Source of the DNA: Colimorpha sp045222795
GTDB lineage: Bacteria; Bacteroidota; Bacteroidia; Bacteroidales; P3
Assembly (NCBI GenBank): GCA_045222795.1
Contig: JBGUZF010000047.1
Span: 1-56,928, forward strand
Direction of reading: 5' to 3'
Length of the DNA stretch: 56,928 nt
The notes beneath the pieces were generated by a model, which was not told where the DNA came from, made no database searches, and saw only the letters and a list, made by a program, of their open reading frames with translations. The position numbers and the translations under genes were made by a program. Positions 17,994 through 25,996 of the stretch are shown piece by piece (position 1 is the stretch's first letter; each line of letters begins with the position of its first letter).

Positions 17994-18755
17994 ATGAAGT
18001 TGACGTTCTTGGGTACTGGAACCTCGCAGGGCGTGCCGGTAGTGGCGTGCCGCTGCGGGGTGTGCCGCTCGATGGACGAGCGGGACAAGCGTCTCCGTAC
18101 CTCGGCGTTGGTGACAATAAACACTAAAAACATCCTCCTCGACATCGGGCCCGACTTCCGTCAGCAGATGCTGCGCCACAATGTCGACCACCTCGACGCC
18201 ATACTGATAACCCACGCCCACCGTGACCATGTGGCAGGACTGGACGACATCCGCTCCTACAACTATGTGCAGCACCGCAAGATGGATATCTACCTCAACG
18301 CCGAGGCGCGGACGGCCATCGTGCGCGACTACCACTACATCTTCGAGCTGCACGAGTTTCCCGGCCTTCCCGAGGCTGAACTCCACACGGTCGACGACGC
18401 ACCCTTCGAGGCTGCTGGAGTCGAAGTGCTGCCGATAAAGGCGATGCACAAAACTCTCCCAGTTCTGGGATTCAGGATTGGAAAACTGGCGTATATCACC
18501 GACGCCAATTATATTGCCGACAGTGAGATGGAGAAGTTGAAGGGTGTGGAGGTGCTGGTGCTGAACGCGCTGAGGAAGGAGAAACATTTCTCCCACTACT
18601 GCCTCCCCGAGGCGCTGGAGGTAATCAATAGGGTGGGACCCAAGAAAGCCTACCTGACACACATGAGCCACGAGATGGGGCTTCACGCCGAGGTGGCAAA
18701 AGAACTGCCTGCGGGTGTGGAACTGGCATACGATAATATGGAGATAGAAATATGA
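17994..18755 (+). CDS. MBL-fold metal-dependent hydrolase (PhnP-like)
   Basis: This is a metallo-beta-lactamase-fold phosphodiesterase-type hydrolase of 253 residues. It opens with FLGTGTSQGVP, carries the metal motif HAHRDHVAGLDD near residue 66 and has a late CLPEAL / LTHMSHEMG region giving further ligands. Two or three cysteines in CRCGVCRS near residue 20 fit the zinc site of PhnP-like members. The ATG at 17994 was preferred to an earlier in-frame ATG lying inside the octad repeat. The gene overlaps the glycosyltransferase gene by 4 nt (ATGA). Confidence 0.85.
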   Translation: MKLTFLGTGTSQGVPVVACRCGVCRSMDERDKRLRTSALVTINTKNILLDIGPDFRQQMLRHNVDHLDAILITHAHRDHVAGLDDIRSYNYVQHRKMDIYLNAEARTAIVRDYHYIFELHEFPGLPEAELHTVDDAPFEAAGVEVLPIKAMHKTLPVLGFRIGKLAYITDANYIADSEMEKLKGVEVLVLNALRKEKHFSHYCLPEALEVINRVGPKKAYLTHMSHEMGLHAEVAKELPAGVELAYDNMEIEI

Positions 18756-19663
18756 TATCGGTTTGTATACCTATTTATAACTATTACGCCTATCCACTGG
18801 TGAGGCGTTTGGTGAATCAGTTGAAGAACCTCAAGGGAGATACGGAGGTGGAGATAGTGTGCATCGACGACCATTCGTCGGGCATCTACCAGCAGCAGAA
18901 CAAAGCCATTCCTGAGATTGCCACCTACCTGAGGTTGGGGCAGAATGTGGGAAGGGCGAAGATAAGGAACCTCTTCCTGAATTACACAAAGGGCGAGTGG
19001 CTGCTGTTTCTCGACGACGACTCGGTGGTACCCGAGAACTTCCTGAAGACATATATCAAACACCTTGGCACAGACTCGCAAGTGATAGTCGGCGGTCGCA
19101 AATACGACGAACGCGGCAACGACCAGGAACACCGCCTTCGCTACCTCTATGGTACCAAGGTGGAGAGCCAGCCGGCCTCGGTGCGCCGTCAGCATCCCTA
19201 CCAGTCGTTCATGACCAACAATTTCATGATTCGCCGCGATGTGTTCGAGAAGGTGCAGTTCGACGAGCGTATCACCAAGTACGGCCATGAGGACACACTC
19301 TTCGGCTATCAACTCGAGGAACGCAAGATACGTATTCAGCATGTCGAGAACGCTGTGGTGAACGGCCAGGTGGAGGATAATGTGGAATTCCTCCACAAGA
19401 CTGTAGAGGCTGTGGAGAATCTGGCGATGATATACGACTACATGTGGGAGGATCAGCGCTTCTGCCAGTCGGTGCGCCTGCTGAGAGCCTATGGCCGTGT
19501 GCGCCGCATGGGTATGCAGGGTCTGGTGTATAGGGTGTGGAAGATGATGAAGTCGCCTATGGAGAGCCATTTCGTTACCGGCACGGGCATTTCGCTCCGC
19601 CAGTTCAACTTTTACAAATTAGGCGTGCTCATAAAGAAGATGCATTATCCTTTGGAAAAATAG
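18752..19663 (+). CDS. Glycosyltransferase family 2
   Basis: This 303-residue GT-A-type glycosyltransferase probably acts on the cytoplasmic face of the inner membrane. The N-terminal half has ISVCIPIYNY, an IDDHS segment that binds the nucleotide-sugar, and the metal-binding LFLDDDS motif near residue 90. A GHEDTLFGYQL segment near residue 190 supplies the expected ED acid. No membrane helix is seen. The acceptor is unknown. It is coupled to the upstream hydrolase gene by a 4-nt overlap. Confidence 0.88.
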   Translation: MISVCIPIYNYYAYPLVRRLVNQLKNLKGDTEVEIVCIDDHSSGIYQQQNKAIPEIATYLRLGQNVGRAKIRNLFLNYTKGEWLLFLDDDSVVPENFLKTYIKHLGTDSQVIVGGRKYDERGNDQEHRLRYLYGTKVESQPASVRRQHPYQSFMTNNFMIRRDVFEKVQFDERITKYGHEDTLFGYQLEERKIRIQHVENAVVNGQVEDNVEFLHKTVEAVENLAMIYDYMWEDQRFCQSVRLLRAYGRVRRMGMQGLVYRVWKMMKSPMESHFVTGTGISLRQFNFYKLGVLIKKMHYPLEK

Positions 19664-19687
19664 AATTACAACTTTAACCACTATACG

Positions 19688-20386
19688 ATGAAACATACAG
19701 CAAAACTGATGATGGTACTGCTTTTAGCAGCGATGATAACGCCTGCAATGGCGCAGGTGGTTGAGACTACCACTTACGACGACGGCCGCGTCTACACCGG
19801 CCAGCGCAGCGGCAAGGGCAAGATTGAGGGCAAGGGTCTTATGACCTGGCCCAACGGCGACCGCTACGACGGCATGTGGAAGAAAGGCGTCTTTGAGGGA
19901 GAAGGGACGTATACATGGGCCGCTCAGGGCTATTCCTATACAGGCCAATGGTCGAAAGGCTATATCAAGGGGCACGGTACGTTCCGTTTCAACAACGGCA
20001 ACGTGATGGAAGGCGATTGGACAGCTATGGGTACAGGTACCGGATACCTGCTTTTCCCCGACGGCACCCGCTACGACGGACCGTTTGTTAACGGTGCACC
20101 GCACGGCAAGGGCATTAAAGCCTGGGCAAATGGTACCCGTTACGAGGGCGACTTCATTCAGGGCCACATGTCTGGACAAGGCTCCATCGTCCTCGCTGAT
20201 GGTGAGACCTACAACGGCACCTGGTCCAACGACAAGCGCCAGGGGCAGGGTAAGGCCACCTATCCCGACGGCTCGAGTTACGAGGGCGGCTGGATGAACG
20301 ACACCTTCCACGGACAGGGCACCTATATCGATGCCGAAGGCAAGACTGTTACCGGAAACTGGAATAACGGACATTTTCAAGAATAA
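19688..20386 (+). CDS. Exported MORN-repeat protein
   Basis: This 232-residue protein has a signal peptide (about 1-22, ending AMAQ). About eight MORN repeats follow (G-x-G-x2-xWxNGDRYxGxW type, each about 23 residues), filling the rest of the chain. MORN repeats build an elongated beta-sheet that mediates protein or lipid contacts. The start is supported by the signal peptide directly after the ATG. It lies 24 nt after the glycosyltransferase and 2 nt before a lipoprotein gene, likely in one operon. Confidence 0.88.
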   Translation: MKHTAKLMMVLLLAAMITPAMAQVVETTTYDDGRVYTGQRSGKGKIEGKGLMTWPNGDRYDGMWKKGVFEGEGTYTWAAQGYSYTGQWSKGYIKGHGTFRFNNGNVMEGDWTAMGTGTGYLLFPDGTRYDGPFVNGAPHGKGIKAWANGTRYEGDFIQGHMSGQGSIVLADGETYNGTWSNDKRQGQGKATYPDGSSYEGGWMNDTFHGQGTYIDAEGKTVTGNWNNGHFQE

Positions 20387-20388
20387 CG

Positions 20389-21264
20389 ATGAAATACTGT
20401 TTCAATATTGCTCTTTTGGCCGCCACCGCGTTGCTTTTGACCGGTTGTTGGGGTGGTCGCTATGTATCGGCCGACCCCGATCTTGAGGATATATATGTTG
20501 GAAAGAGCTACTATGAGGTGGTCGATGATTTCGGCTATCCCGATGCCTCGATACAGGACGGTATGGAGGGGTCGAAGGTTGCTTACAACGCTGTGAGTCT
20601 CAACGGCACACGTGCCGCCTCTCTCTATCGCAAGTTCAACATGCGCAACCGCGCCACCAAGCAGGACGGCGCTCCGGTGGGAGGACTGACCTTCTCTTTT
20701 GACGCCGACCTCAAGTGCTATGCTGTGAGCAGCGATTTCCAGCATGAACGTGTGAAGCAGGCTAAAGAAGCCCCGAAGACGAAGCCTCGCGACGTGAGAC
20801 TGCCTATCAAGGTGAAACCTCAAATACCACGCACGCTCGACTATCCATATGTCGAGAGCCGCTCGCCGCATGCAGGCAACGTGAGTCTCGAGAAGGTGGA
20901 GATTACCACCAAGAAGACTGTGGTATACTTTATGTATAAGGACCGCACTCCCGACCGTCGTCCGGTGCCTGACTATGGTATCTCCATCATGCCGGAGGTG
21001 TATCTGGAAGATTGCGCCACGGGGAAGCGTTTCGATTTCCGCAAGGCTGAAGGGGTTGCCTTATACCCCGAATACTCCAATTTCGCTCATAACCAGGGTG
21101 GCTACGATATTCTGGTTTATTCGCTCACCTTCGAGCCACTTGACGAGGATACAGAGTTCATCAACGTGGTGGAACCGGGCCATTCGGGACACAACTACTA
21201 TAAGGTCGACGTTCGCACGCCGATGACCGACAAGGACGATATCAATAAACCGAAACAACCTTAA
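20389..21264 (+). CDS. Lipoprotein, unknown function
   Basis: This 291-residue protein has a clear lipobox (LLLTGC, Cys about 20). The first 60 residues after the Cys (IYVGKSYYEVVDDFGYPDAS) resemble the SmpA/OmlA/BamE-like small domain. The rest, with a KVEITTKKTVVYFMY strand, looks like an immunoglobulin-like beta domain. I do not recognise a specific family. It starts 2 nt after the MORN gene, so the two products may work together at the outer membrane. Confidence 0.7.
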   Translation: MKYCFNIALLAATALLLTGCWGGRYVSADPDLEDIYVGKSYYEVVDDFGYPDASIQDGMEGSKVAYNAVSLNGTRAASLYRKFNMRNRATKQDGAPVGGLTFSFDADLKCYAVSSDFQHERVKQAKEAPKTKPRDVRLPIKVKPQIPRTLDYPYVESRSPHAGNVSLEKVEITTKKTVVYFMYKDRTPDRRPVPDYGISIMPEVYLEDCATGKRFDFRKAEGVALYPEYSNFAHNQGGYDILVYSLTFEPLDEDTEFINVVEPGHSGHNYYKVDVRTPMTDKDDINKPKQP

Positions 21265-21360
21265 CGTTAACCTTAACGATAACGTTAACCTTAACCTTAA
21301 CGTGAAACGTAAAACATTAAACGTAAAACGTACAACGTGAAACGTAAAACAAAAAAAATA
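21265..21360. repeat. Hexad/heptad arrays before the S9 peptidase gene
   Basis: A block of 6-nt TTAACG/TTAACC words is followed by 7-nt words of TAAAACG / TGAAACG type up to the start codon. No gene lies in this spacer. Confidence 0.75.
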
Positions 21361-21363
21361 TAT

Positions 21364-23472
21364 ATGAAGAAAGCACTACTTTATGTGGCGGCCGGCGCTC
21401 TGTGTCTGGCCGCTTGTCAGCCTAAAGAGGCTGAGAATGTAATCGGCAAGCCCGATGTGGCTGTTGTCGACGGCCGCTTCACGCCGGAGGTGATGTGGAG
21501 TCTGGGAGTGATGAGCGAGTACGCCGTCAGTCCCGACGGCTCGCAGGTGCTCTACACGCTGCGCTATACCGACATGGAGCAGAACAAGAACAATGCCGAG
21601 TTGTATGTGATGCCCACCGAGGGTGGGGAAGCGGTGCGGCTGACGAAGACTACTGCTTCGGAGTTCAGCCCGGTGTGGTACGACGATAACACTATCATGT
21701 TCTGCCGCGGAGGCGAGATTCTGTCTATGAATCTCAAGTCCAAGAAAGAGAGCAGGGTGGCCGAGTGCGAGCGCGGCTTCGAGGGCTTCAAGGTGGCTCC
21801 CGACGGCAAGTCGATGGTGTATATCTCGACAATCCCCGTGGAGCGCCCCGAACACCTCGAGAAGCTGTACGCCGGCTTGGACAAGACCACTGGCCGCATC
21901 AACGAGAATCTGTTGTACCGTCATTGGGACAACTGGGTGGACGAGATTCCTCAGATTTATTGGGTGCCGCTGGAGAACGGCAAAGCCCAGATGGACAAGG
22001 TGGTGGGTATCATCGACAGCACCTTTGAATGCCCGATGCGTCCGTGGGGTGGTACGGAGCAGTACAACTACAGTCCCGACAGCAAGCTGATTGCCTACAC
22101 CTGCCGCAAGAAGACGGGCTATGACTACGCCTTCTCGACCAACAGCGACATCTATATCTACAACCTCGAAGACGGTACCACACGCAATATCAGCGAGGGT
22201 ATCATGGGCTACGACCAGAACCCCGTGTTCAGTCACGACGGCAAGATGGTGGCCTGGGAGAGCATGGAGCGCGAAGGCTACGAGGCCGACAAGCTGCGCC
22301 TGATGGTGATGGACCTCGAGAGCGGTGCGAAGAGCGACCTCACCGCCGAGTTCGACTACGGTGTGAGCAACATCTGCTGGAGTAATGACGACAAGGAACT
22401 GGCCGCCGTGGTGATGTACCGCGGTACGTTGGAAATTTTTGCTTTCGACCGTGAGAGCAAAGCCATACGTCAGGTGTCGCAGGGTGTGCATGATATTAAT
22501 GGATTCCAGATGGTGAACGACAACATCGTCGCCACGCAGGTGTCGATGCAGTATCCCGCCACATTATATGCATATAAACTCAATGACGATAAGAGTGAGG
22601 GCACCAAGATTTCTACCTTCAACGACGAGACCCTCTCGCAGGTGCGTATGGGCAAGGTGGAACCCTATTGGGTGAAGACCGTCGACGGCAAGGAGATGCT
22701 CACATGGCTGATTTATCCTTACGATTATGACTCGACCAAGACCTATCCCGCACTGCTTTTCTGCGAGGGCGGTCCGCAGAGCATCGTGAGTCAGTTCTGG
22801 AGCACGCGCTGGAACTTCGAGGTGATGAGTGGCGCCGGCTATTTCGTCATTGCTCCCAACCGTCGCGGTGTTCCCGGCTTCGGCATGGAATGGCTCGAGG
22901 AGATCAGCGGCGACTACGGCGGACTCTGCATGCAGGACTACATGAGCGCCACCGACTATTTTGCTGACAATTTCAAGCAGATTGACCGTGAGCGCATCGG
23001 TGCCTGCGGTGCCTCATTCGGTGGATTCAGCGTTTACTGGCTCGCCGGCCACAACCACGATGTCAAGGGCTACGACGAAGGCCGCCGTTTCAAGGTCTTC
23101 CTCGCCCACAACGGCATGTTCAACTTCGAGCAGCAGTACCTCGAGACCGAGGAGATGTGGTTCGAAAACTGGGATCTCGGCGGCCCCTATTGGGAGCGCG
23201 ACAAAAATCCAAAAATCAAGAAGAGCATGAGTTTCTCACCGCACCTGTATGTGGGTGAGTGGAACAGTCCCATCTGCGTCATCCATAGTGAGTTCGACTT
23301 CCGTATTGTGGCTTCGCAGGGTATGGCAGCCTATAACGCTGCCCAGATACGCCGCATTCCCAGCCGCTATCTCTACTTCCCCGACGAGACCCACTGGGTG
23401 CTGCGTCCGCAGAACAGTCTCTTGTGGCACCGCAACTTTATCGACTGGTTCGACGAGTGGCTGAAGAAATAA
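21364..23472 (+). CDS. S9-family (prolyl oligopeptidase-type) peptidase, lipoprotein
   Basis: This 702-residue protein is probably a periplasmic or outer-membrane-anchored dipeptidyl-peptidase-like serine peptidase. After a lipobox (CLAAC) comes a beta-propeller part (to about 440), then the alpha/beta-hydrolase domain. The nucleophile is in GACGASFGGF, the acid in HSEFDFRI and the histidine in DETHWV. The ATG at 21364 starts the signal directly; an in-frame upstream ATG lies in the repeat and was rejected. A strong hairpin terminator follows. Confidence 0.9.
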   Translation: MKKALLYVAAGALCLAACQPKEAENVIGKPDVAVVDGRFTPEVMWSLGVMSEYAVSPDGSQVLYTLRYTDMEQNKNNAELYVMPTEGGEAVRLTKTTASEFSPVWYDDNTIMFCRGGEILSMNLKSKKESRVAECERGFEGFKVAPDGKSMVYISTIPVERPEHLEKLYAGLDKTTGRINENLLYRHWDNWVDEIPQIYWVPLENGKAQMDKVVGIIDSTFECPMRPWGGTEQYNYSPDSKLIAYTCRKKTGYDYAFSTNSDIYIYNLEDGTTRNISEGIMGYDQNPVFSHDGKMVAWESMEREGYEADKLRLMVMDLESGAKSDLTAEFDYGVSNICWSNDDKELAAVVMYRGTLEIFAFDRESKAIRQVSQGVHDINGFQMVNDNIVATQVSMQYPATLYAYKLNDDKSEGTKISTFNDETLSQVRMGKVEPYWVKTVDGKEMLTWLIYPYDYDSTKTYPALLFCEGGPQSIVSQFWSTRWNFEVMSGAGYFVIAPNRRGVPGFGMEWLEEISGDYGGLCMQDYMSATDYFADNFKQIDRERIGACGASFGGFSVYWLAGHNHDVKGYDEGRRFKVFLAHNGMFNFEQQYLETEEMWFENWDLGGPYWERDKNPKIKKSMSFSPHLYVGEWNSPICVIHSEFDFRIVASQGMAAYNAAQIRRIPSRYLYFPDETHWVLRPQNSLLWHRNFIDWFDEWLKK

Positions 23473-23492
23473 GAATGCTATGTTACAAATGT

Positions 23493-23518
23493 AAAAGGGC
23501 ACCTTCGGGTGCCCTTTT
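23493..23518. terminator. Bidirectional hairpin terminator between S9 peptidase and rhomboid genes
   Basis: AAAAGGGCACC and GGTGCCCTTTT form a perfect 11-bp stem with a TTCG tetraloop and a T-run on each strand. It serves the convergent S9 peptidase and rhomboid operons. Confidence 0.92.
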
Positions 23519-23520
23519 TG

Positions 23521-24132
23521 CTATATCCTACCGAAGGGGTGTTTCCGCCAATATAGGATGAGTATCAATCCGATAAGCATACCGCCGAGGTGGGCGAAGT
23601 GGGCTATGCCGTCATAGCTGCGGAAGATTCCCTCGAAGAGTTCCAGCGCCACCATGCCGATGATGAACCATTTGGTCTTGATGGGCACGAGGAAGTATAG
23701 GTATATGTACTCGTTGGGGAACATCATGCCGAAGGCCAGCAGCAGGGCGTAGACGGCTCCCGAAGCACCCACCGACACGTGGATGCCGGGGATGAGCATG
23801 TTGAGCAGTCCTGCTCCGATACCGCATATCAGGTAGTAGAAGAGAAATCGCCGCGTGCCCCAGTGGCGTTCCAATACCGAGCCGAACATCCACAGCGAGA
23901 ACATGTTGAAGAACAGGTGGTCGAAGCTGCCGTGCATGAACATATAGGTCAGGGGCTGCCAAATCTTGAAGTTGCCTGCCTGCAGACTCCAGATACCGAG
24001 CCAGTAGTTGAGGTCAATGATTCCTTGCCGCGCCAACACATAGTAGGCCAGGTAGCCGATGACGTTGATGATCAGCAGGTGTTTTACTGCTGTAGGTAGT
24101 ATACTGAAGCCTTGTGGTTGATATTGAGCCAT
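23521..24132 (-). CDS. Rhomboid-family intramembrane serine protease
   Basis: This 203-residue membrane protein has about six helices. The catalytic serine is in GASG (Ser124) and the catalytic histidine in HLGG (His181). A HLFFNMFSLW segment (residues 72-81) gives the conserved helix-2 Asn/His. A WRxx-like loop (WQPLTYMFMHGSFDHL) lies before it. It is the last gene of the minus-strand operon that includes mutL and ends at the 23493-23518 terminator. Substrates are unknown. Confidence 0.92.
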   Translation of the reverse strand: MAQYQPQGFSILPTAVKHLLIINVIGYLAYYVLARQGIIDLNYWLGIWSLQAGNFKIWQPLTYMFMHGSFDHLFFNMFSLWMFGSVLERHWGTRRFLFYYLICGIGAGLLNMLIPGIHVSVGASGAVYALLLAFGMMFPNEYIYLYFLVPIKTKWFIIGMVALELFEGIFRSYDGIAHFAHLGGMLIGLILILYWRKHPFGRI

Positions 24133-24230
24133 TGTTTTCAGTTTTCAGTTTTAAGCTGTAAGTATTAAGTGGGGCGGTTGCCGCCGTGACGCGTAAGCCA
24201 CTTAATACTTAAAACTTACAGTTTACAGCT
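24133..24230. repeat. Inverted heptad element with AAGTGGCTTACGC core (rhomboid-mutL spacer)
   Basis: TTTTCAG/CTGTAAG heptads on the left mirror CACTTAA/AACTTAC heptads on the right. They surround a GC-rich palindrome (GGCGG TTG CCGCC) and, on the minus strand, the AAGTGGCTTACGC core shared with the elements at 2755, 42771 and 52576. Confidence 0.75.
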
Positions 24231-25996
24231 TATTTCAGTAGTTCTTCTGGGTTTACAATTGTAATTATCCGTTTGCCTGAGGGCGATAGTTCAGCCATCG
24301 GACAGGCAAAGAGGTCGGCGATGAGGCGCTGCATCTCGTCCTGCGTCAGCTGCTGACCCTTGCGGATGGCCATCTGATGGGCCATCGAGGCGCAGAGCGT
24401 CGCCGTGCGGTTGCTATATTTCTGCATCGTAGAACCTTTGTATTCGCTGAGCATCTGGTCGAGCAGCGCTTGCAGGTCACTGTCGTCAAGTTCGGCAGGC
24501 GTGGCGGTAATTACGAAGGTGCATTGCCCTGCGGCGGCAATCTCGAAGCCATACTCTTTAAGGTCGGGCAGCAGTTCGCCAAGCAGCTCGGCGTCGGCAG
24601 ACGAGAATTGGCAGTTGACGGGGAAGAGTAAGGTTTGGGATTGCGTTAATGTGTTATTGCGTGATTGCGTCAGTCGGTCGTAGATGATGCGCTCGTGGGC
24701 ACGCTGCTGGTCGATGATGGCGACACCGGAACTCAGTGGGGCCACGATATAGCGCCCTTGGACCTGGAGGCAGTTGGGTGAATGAGGAATGAGGAATGAG
24801 GAATGAGGAATTGTGTCATCCACCAATGCTTCTACGGGCTTTTCAGGCCTCTCGGGCATGGTGAGCTTTATCTTTGTCTGACTCGGGGTGGCGCGGAAGG
24901 GGTTATAGCTCTCGTTGTAGTGCACCTGCGGCTGTTGAGGGATGAATCCTGTGGGTGCAGGGCCGATGTTGAAATCGGGAGGCGTGTCGAAGCTCAGCTC
25001 TGTGGCCAGACTGAACTGACCGAGAGCACGCTTCACGGCCGACCGCAGGATGGCAAACAGCGCGTGGTCGTCAACAAACTTGACTTCAGTCTTTGTGGGA
25101 TGGATGTTGACATCGATGCGCGAGGGGTCGACGGTGAGACCAATGAAGTAGGAAGGGTAGGAGTGGTCGGGCAGCAGGTCGGCATAGGCTTTCTCCACTG
25201 CGGCGCTGAGGGCCGGGTGCTTGATGAAGCGGCCGTTGACAAAGAGGTACTGCTCGCCGCGTGTCTTGCGGCTGAACTCGGGCTTGCTTACGAAGCCCTT
25301 GATTTTCACCAGGTCTGTCTCTTCCTCCACGTTGTACATGCGCTCCTTGTAGGGATTGCCGAAGAGGCCTGCTATACGCTGCAGCAGTGAGCCGGCCTTG
25401 AGGTCGTATTCCATCTTGCCGTTGTGCTGCAGTGTGAAACCGATGTCGTGGTGTATCAGTGTGATACGGCGGAACACCTCCTCGATGTGGCTCATCTCCA
25501 CTTTGTCGTTCTTTAGGAAGTTACGCCGTGCGGGAACGTTGAAGAAGAGGTTCTTCACGGCTATCGAGGTGCCGCAGGGTGTGGCCTCGGGGTGCTGGTC
25601 GACGATATGCGAACCTTCGATGGTCACCGAGGTGCCCAACTCGTTGTCGTGCAACCGTGTGCGCAACTCCACCTGCGCGATGGCGGCTATCGAAGCCAAG
25701 GCCTCGCCTCGGAAGCCCATGGTGTGTATGGCGAAGAGGTCGTCGGCGCGGTGTATCTTGCTGGTGGCGTGACGCTCAAAGCAGAGACGCGCATCACTGT
25801 CGCTCATGCCGCTGCCGTTGTCAATCACTTGTATTAGGGTGCGGCCGGCGTCTTTGACAATGAGGTCTATCTGAGTGGCACCGGCATCCATGGCGTTTTC
25901 CAGCAGTTCCTTGACGGCTCCTGCTGGACGGTCGACCACTTCGCCGGCGGCAATCTGGTTGGCTACACTGTCGGGCAGTATGTTAATGATGTCCAT
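24230..25996 (-). CDS. mutL: DNA mismatch repair protein MutL
   Basis: MutL links mismatch recognition by MutS to strand processing. The 588-residue protein has the GHKL ATPase motifs NAMDAGATQIDL, DNGSGM and GFRGEALASI in its first 110 residues. The C-terminal dimerisation domain (about 400-588) has a degenerate DQQRAHERIIYD where endonuclease-type MutL has DQHA(X)2E(X)4E, so nuclease activity is doubtful. Between the halves, a GAATGAG heptad array (24780-24812) encodes a PHSSFLIPHSPN linker. The first 14 nt overlap the upstream TlpA-like gene. Confidence 0.95.
   Translation of the reverse strand: MDIINILPDSVANQIAAGEVVDRPAGAVKELLENAMDAGATQIDLIVKDAGRTLIQVIDNGSGMSDSDARLCFERHATSKIHRADDLFAIHTMGFRGEALASIAAIAQVELRTRLHDNELGTSVTIEGSHIVDQHPEATPCGTSIAVKNLFFNVPARRNFLKNDKVEMSHIEEVFRRITLIHHDIGFTLQHNGKMEYDLKAGSLLQRIAGLFGNPYKERMYNVEEETDLVKIKGFVSKPEFSRKTRGEQYLFVNGRFIKHPALSAAVEKAYADLLPDHSYPSYFIGLTVDPSRIDVNIHPTKTEVKFVDDHALFAILRSAVKRALGQFSLATELSFDTPPDFNIGPAPTGFIPQQPQVHYNESYNPFRATPSQTKIKLTMPERPEKPVEALVDDTIPHSSFLIPHSPNCLQVQGRYIVAPLSSGVAIIDQQRAHERIIYDRLTQSRNNTLTQSQTLLFPVNCQFSSADAELLGELLPDLKEYGFEIAAAGQCTFVITATPAELDDSDLQALLDQMLSEYKGSTMQKYSNRTATLCASMAHQMAIRKGQQLTQDEMQRLIADLFACPMAELSPSGKRIITIVNPEELLK
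24780..24812. repeat. Heptad array inside mutL
   Basis: Nearly five perfect GAATGAG units encode the PHSSFLIPHS linker between the ATPase and dimerisation domains of MutL. Confidence 0.85.
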
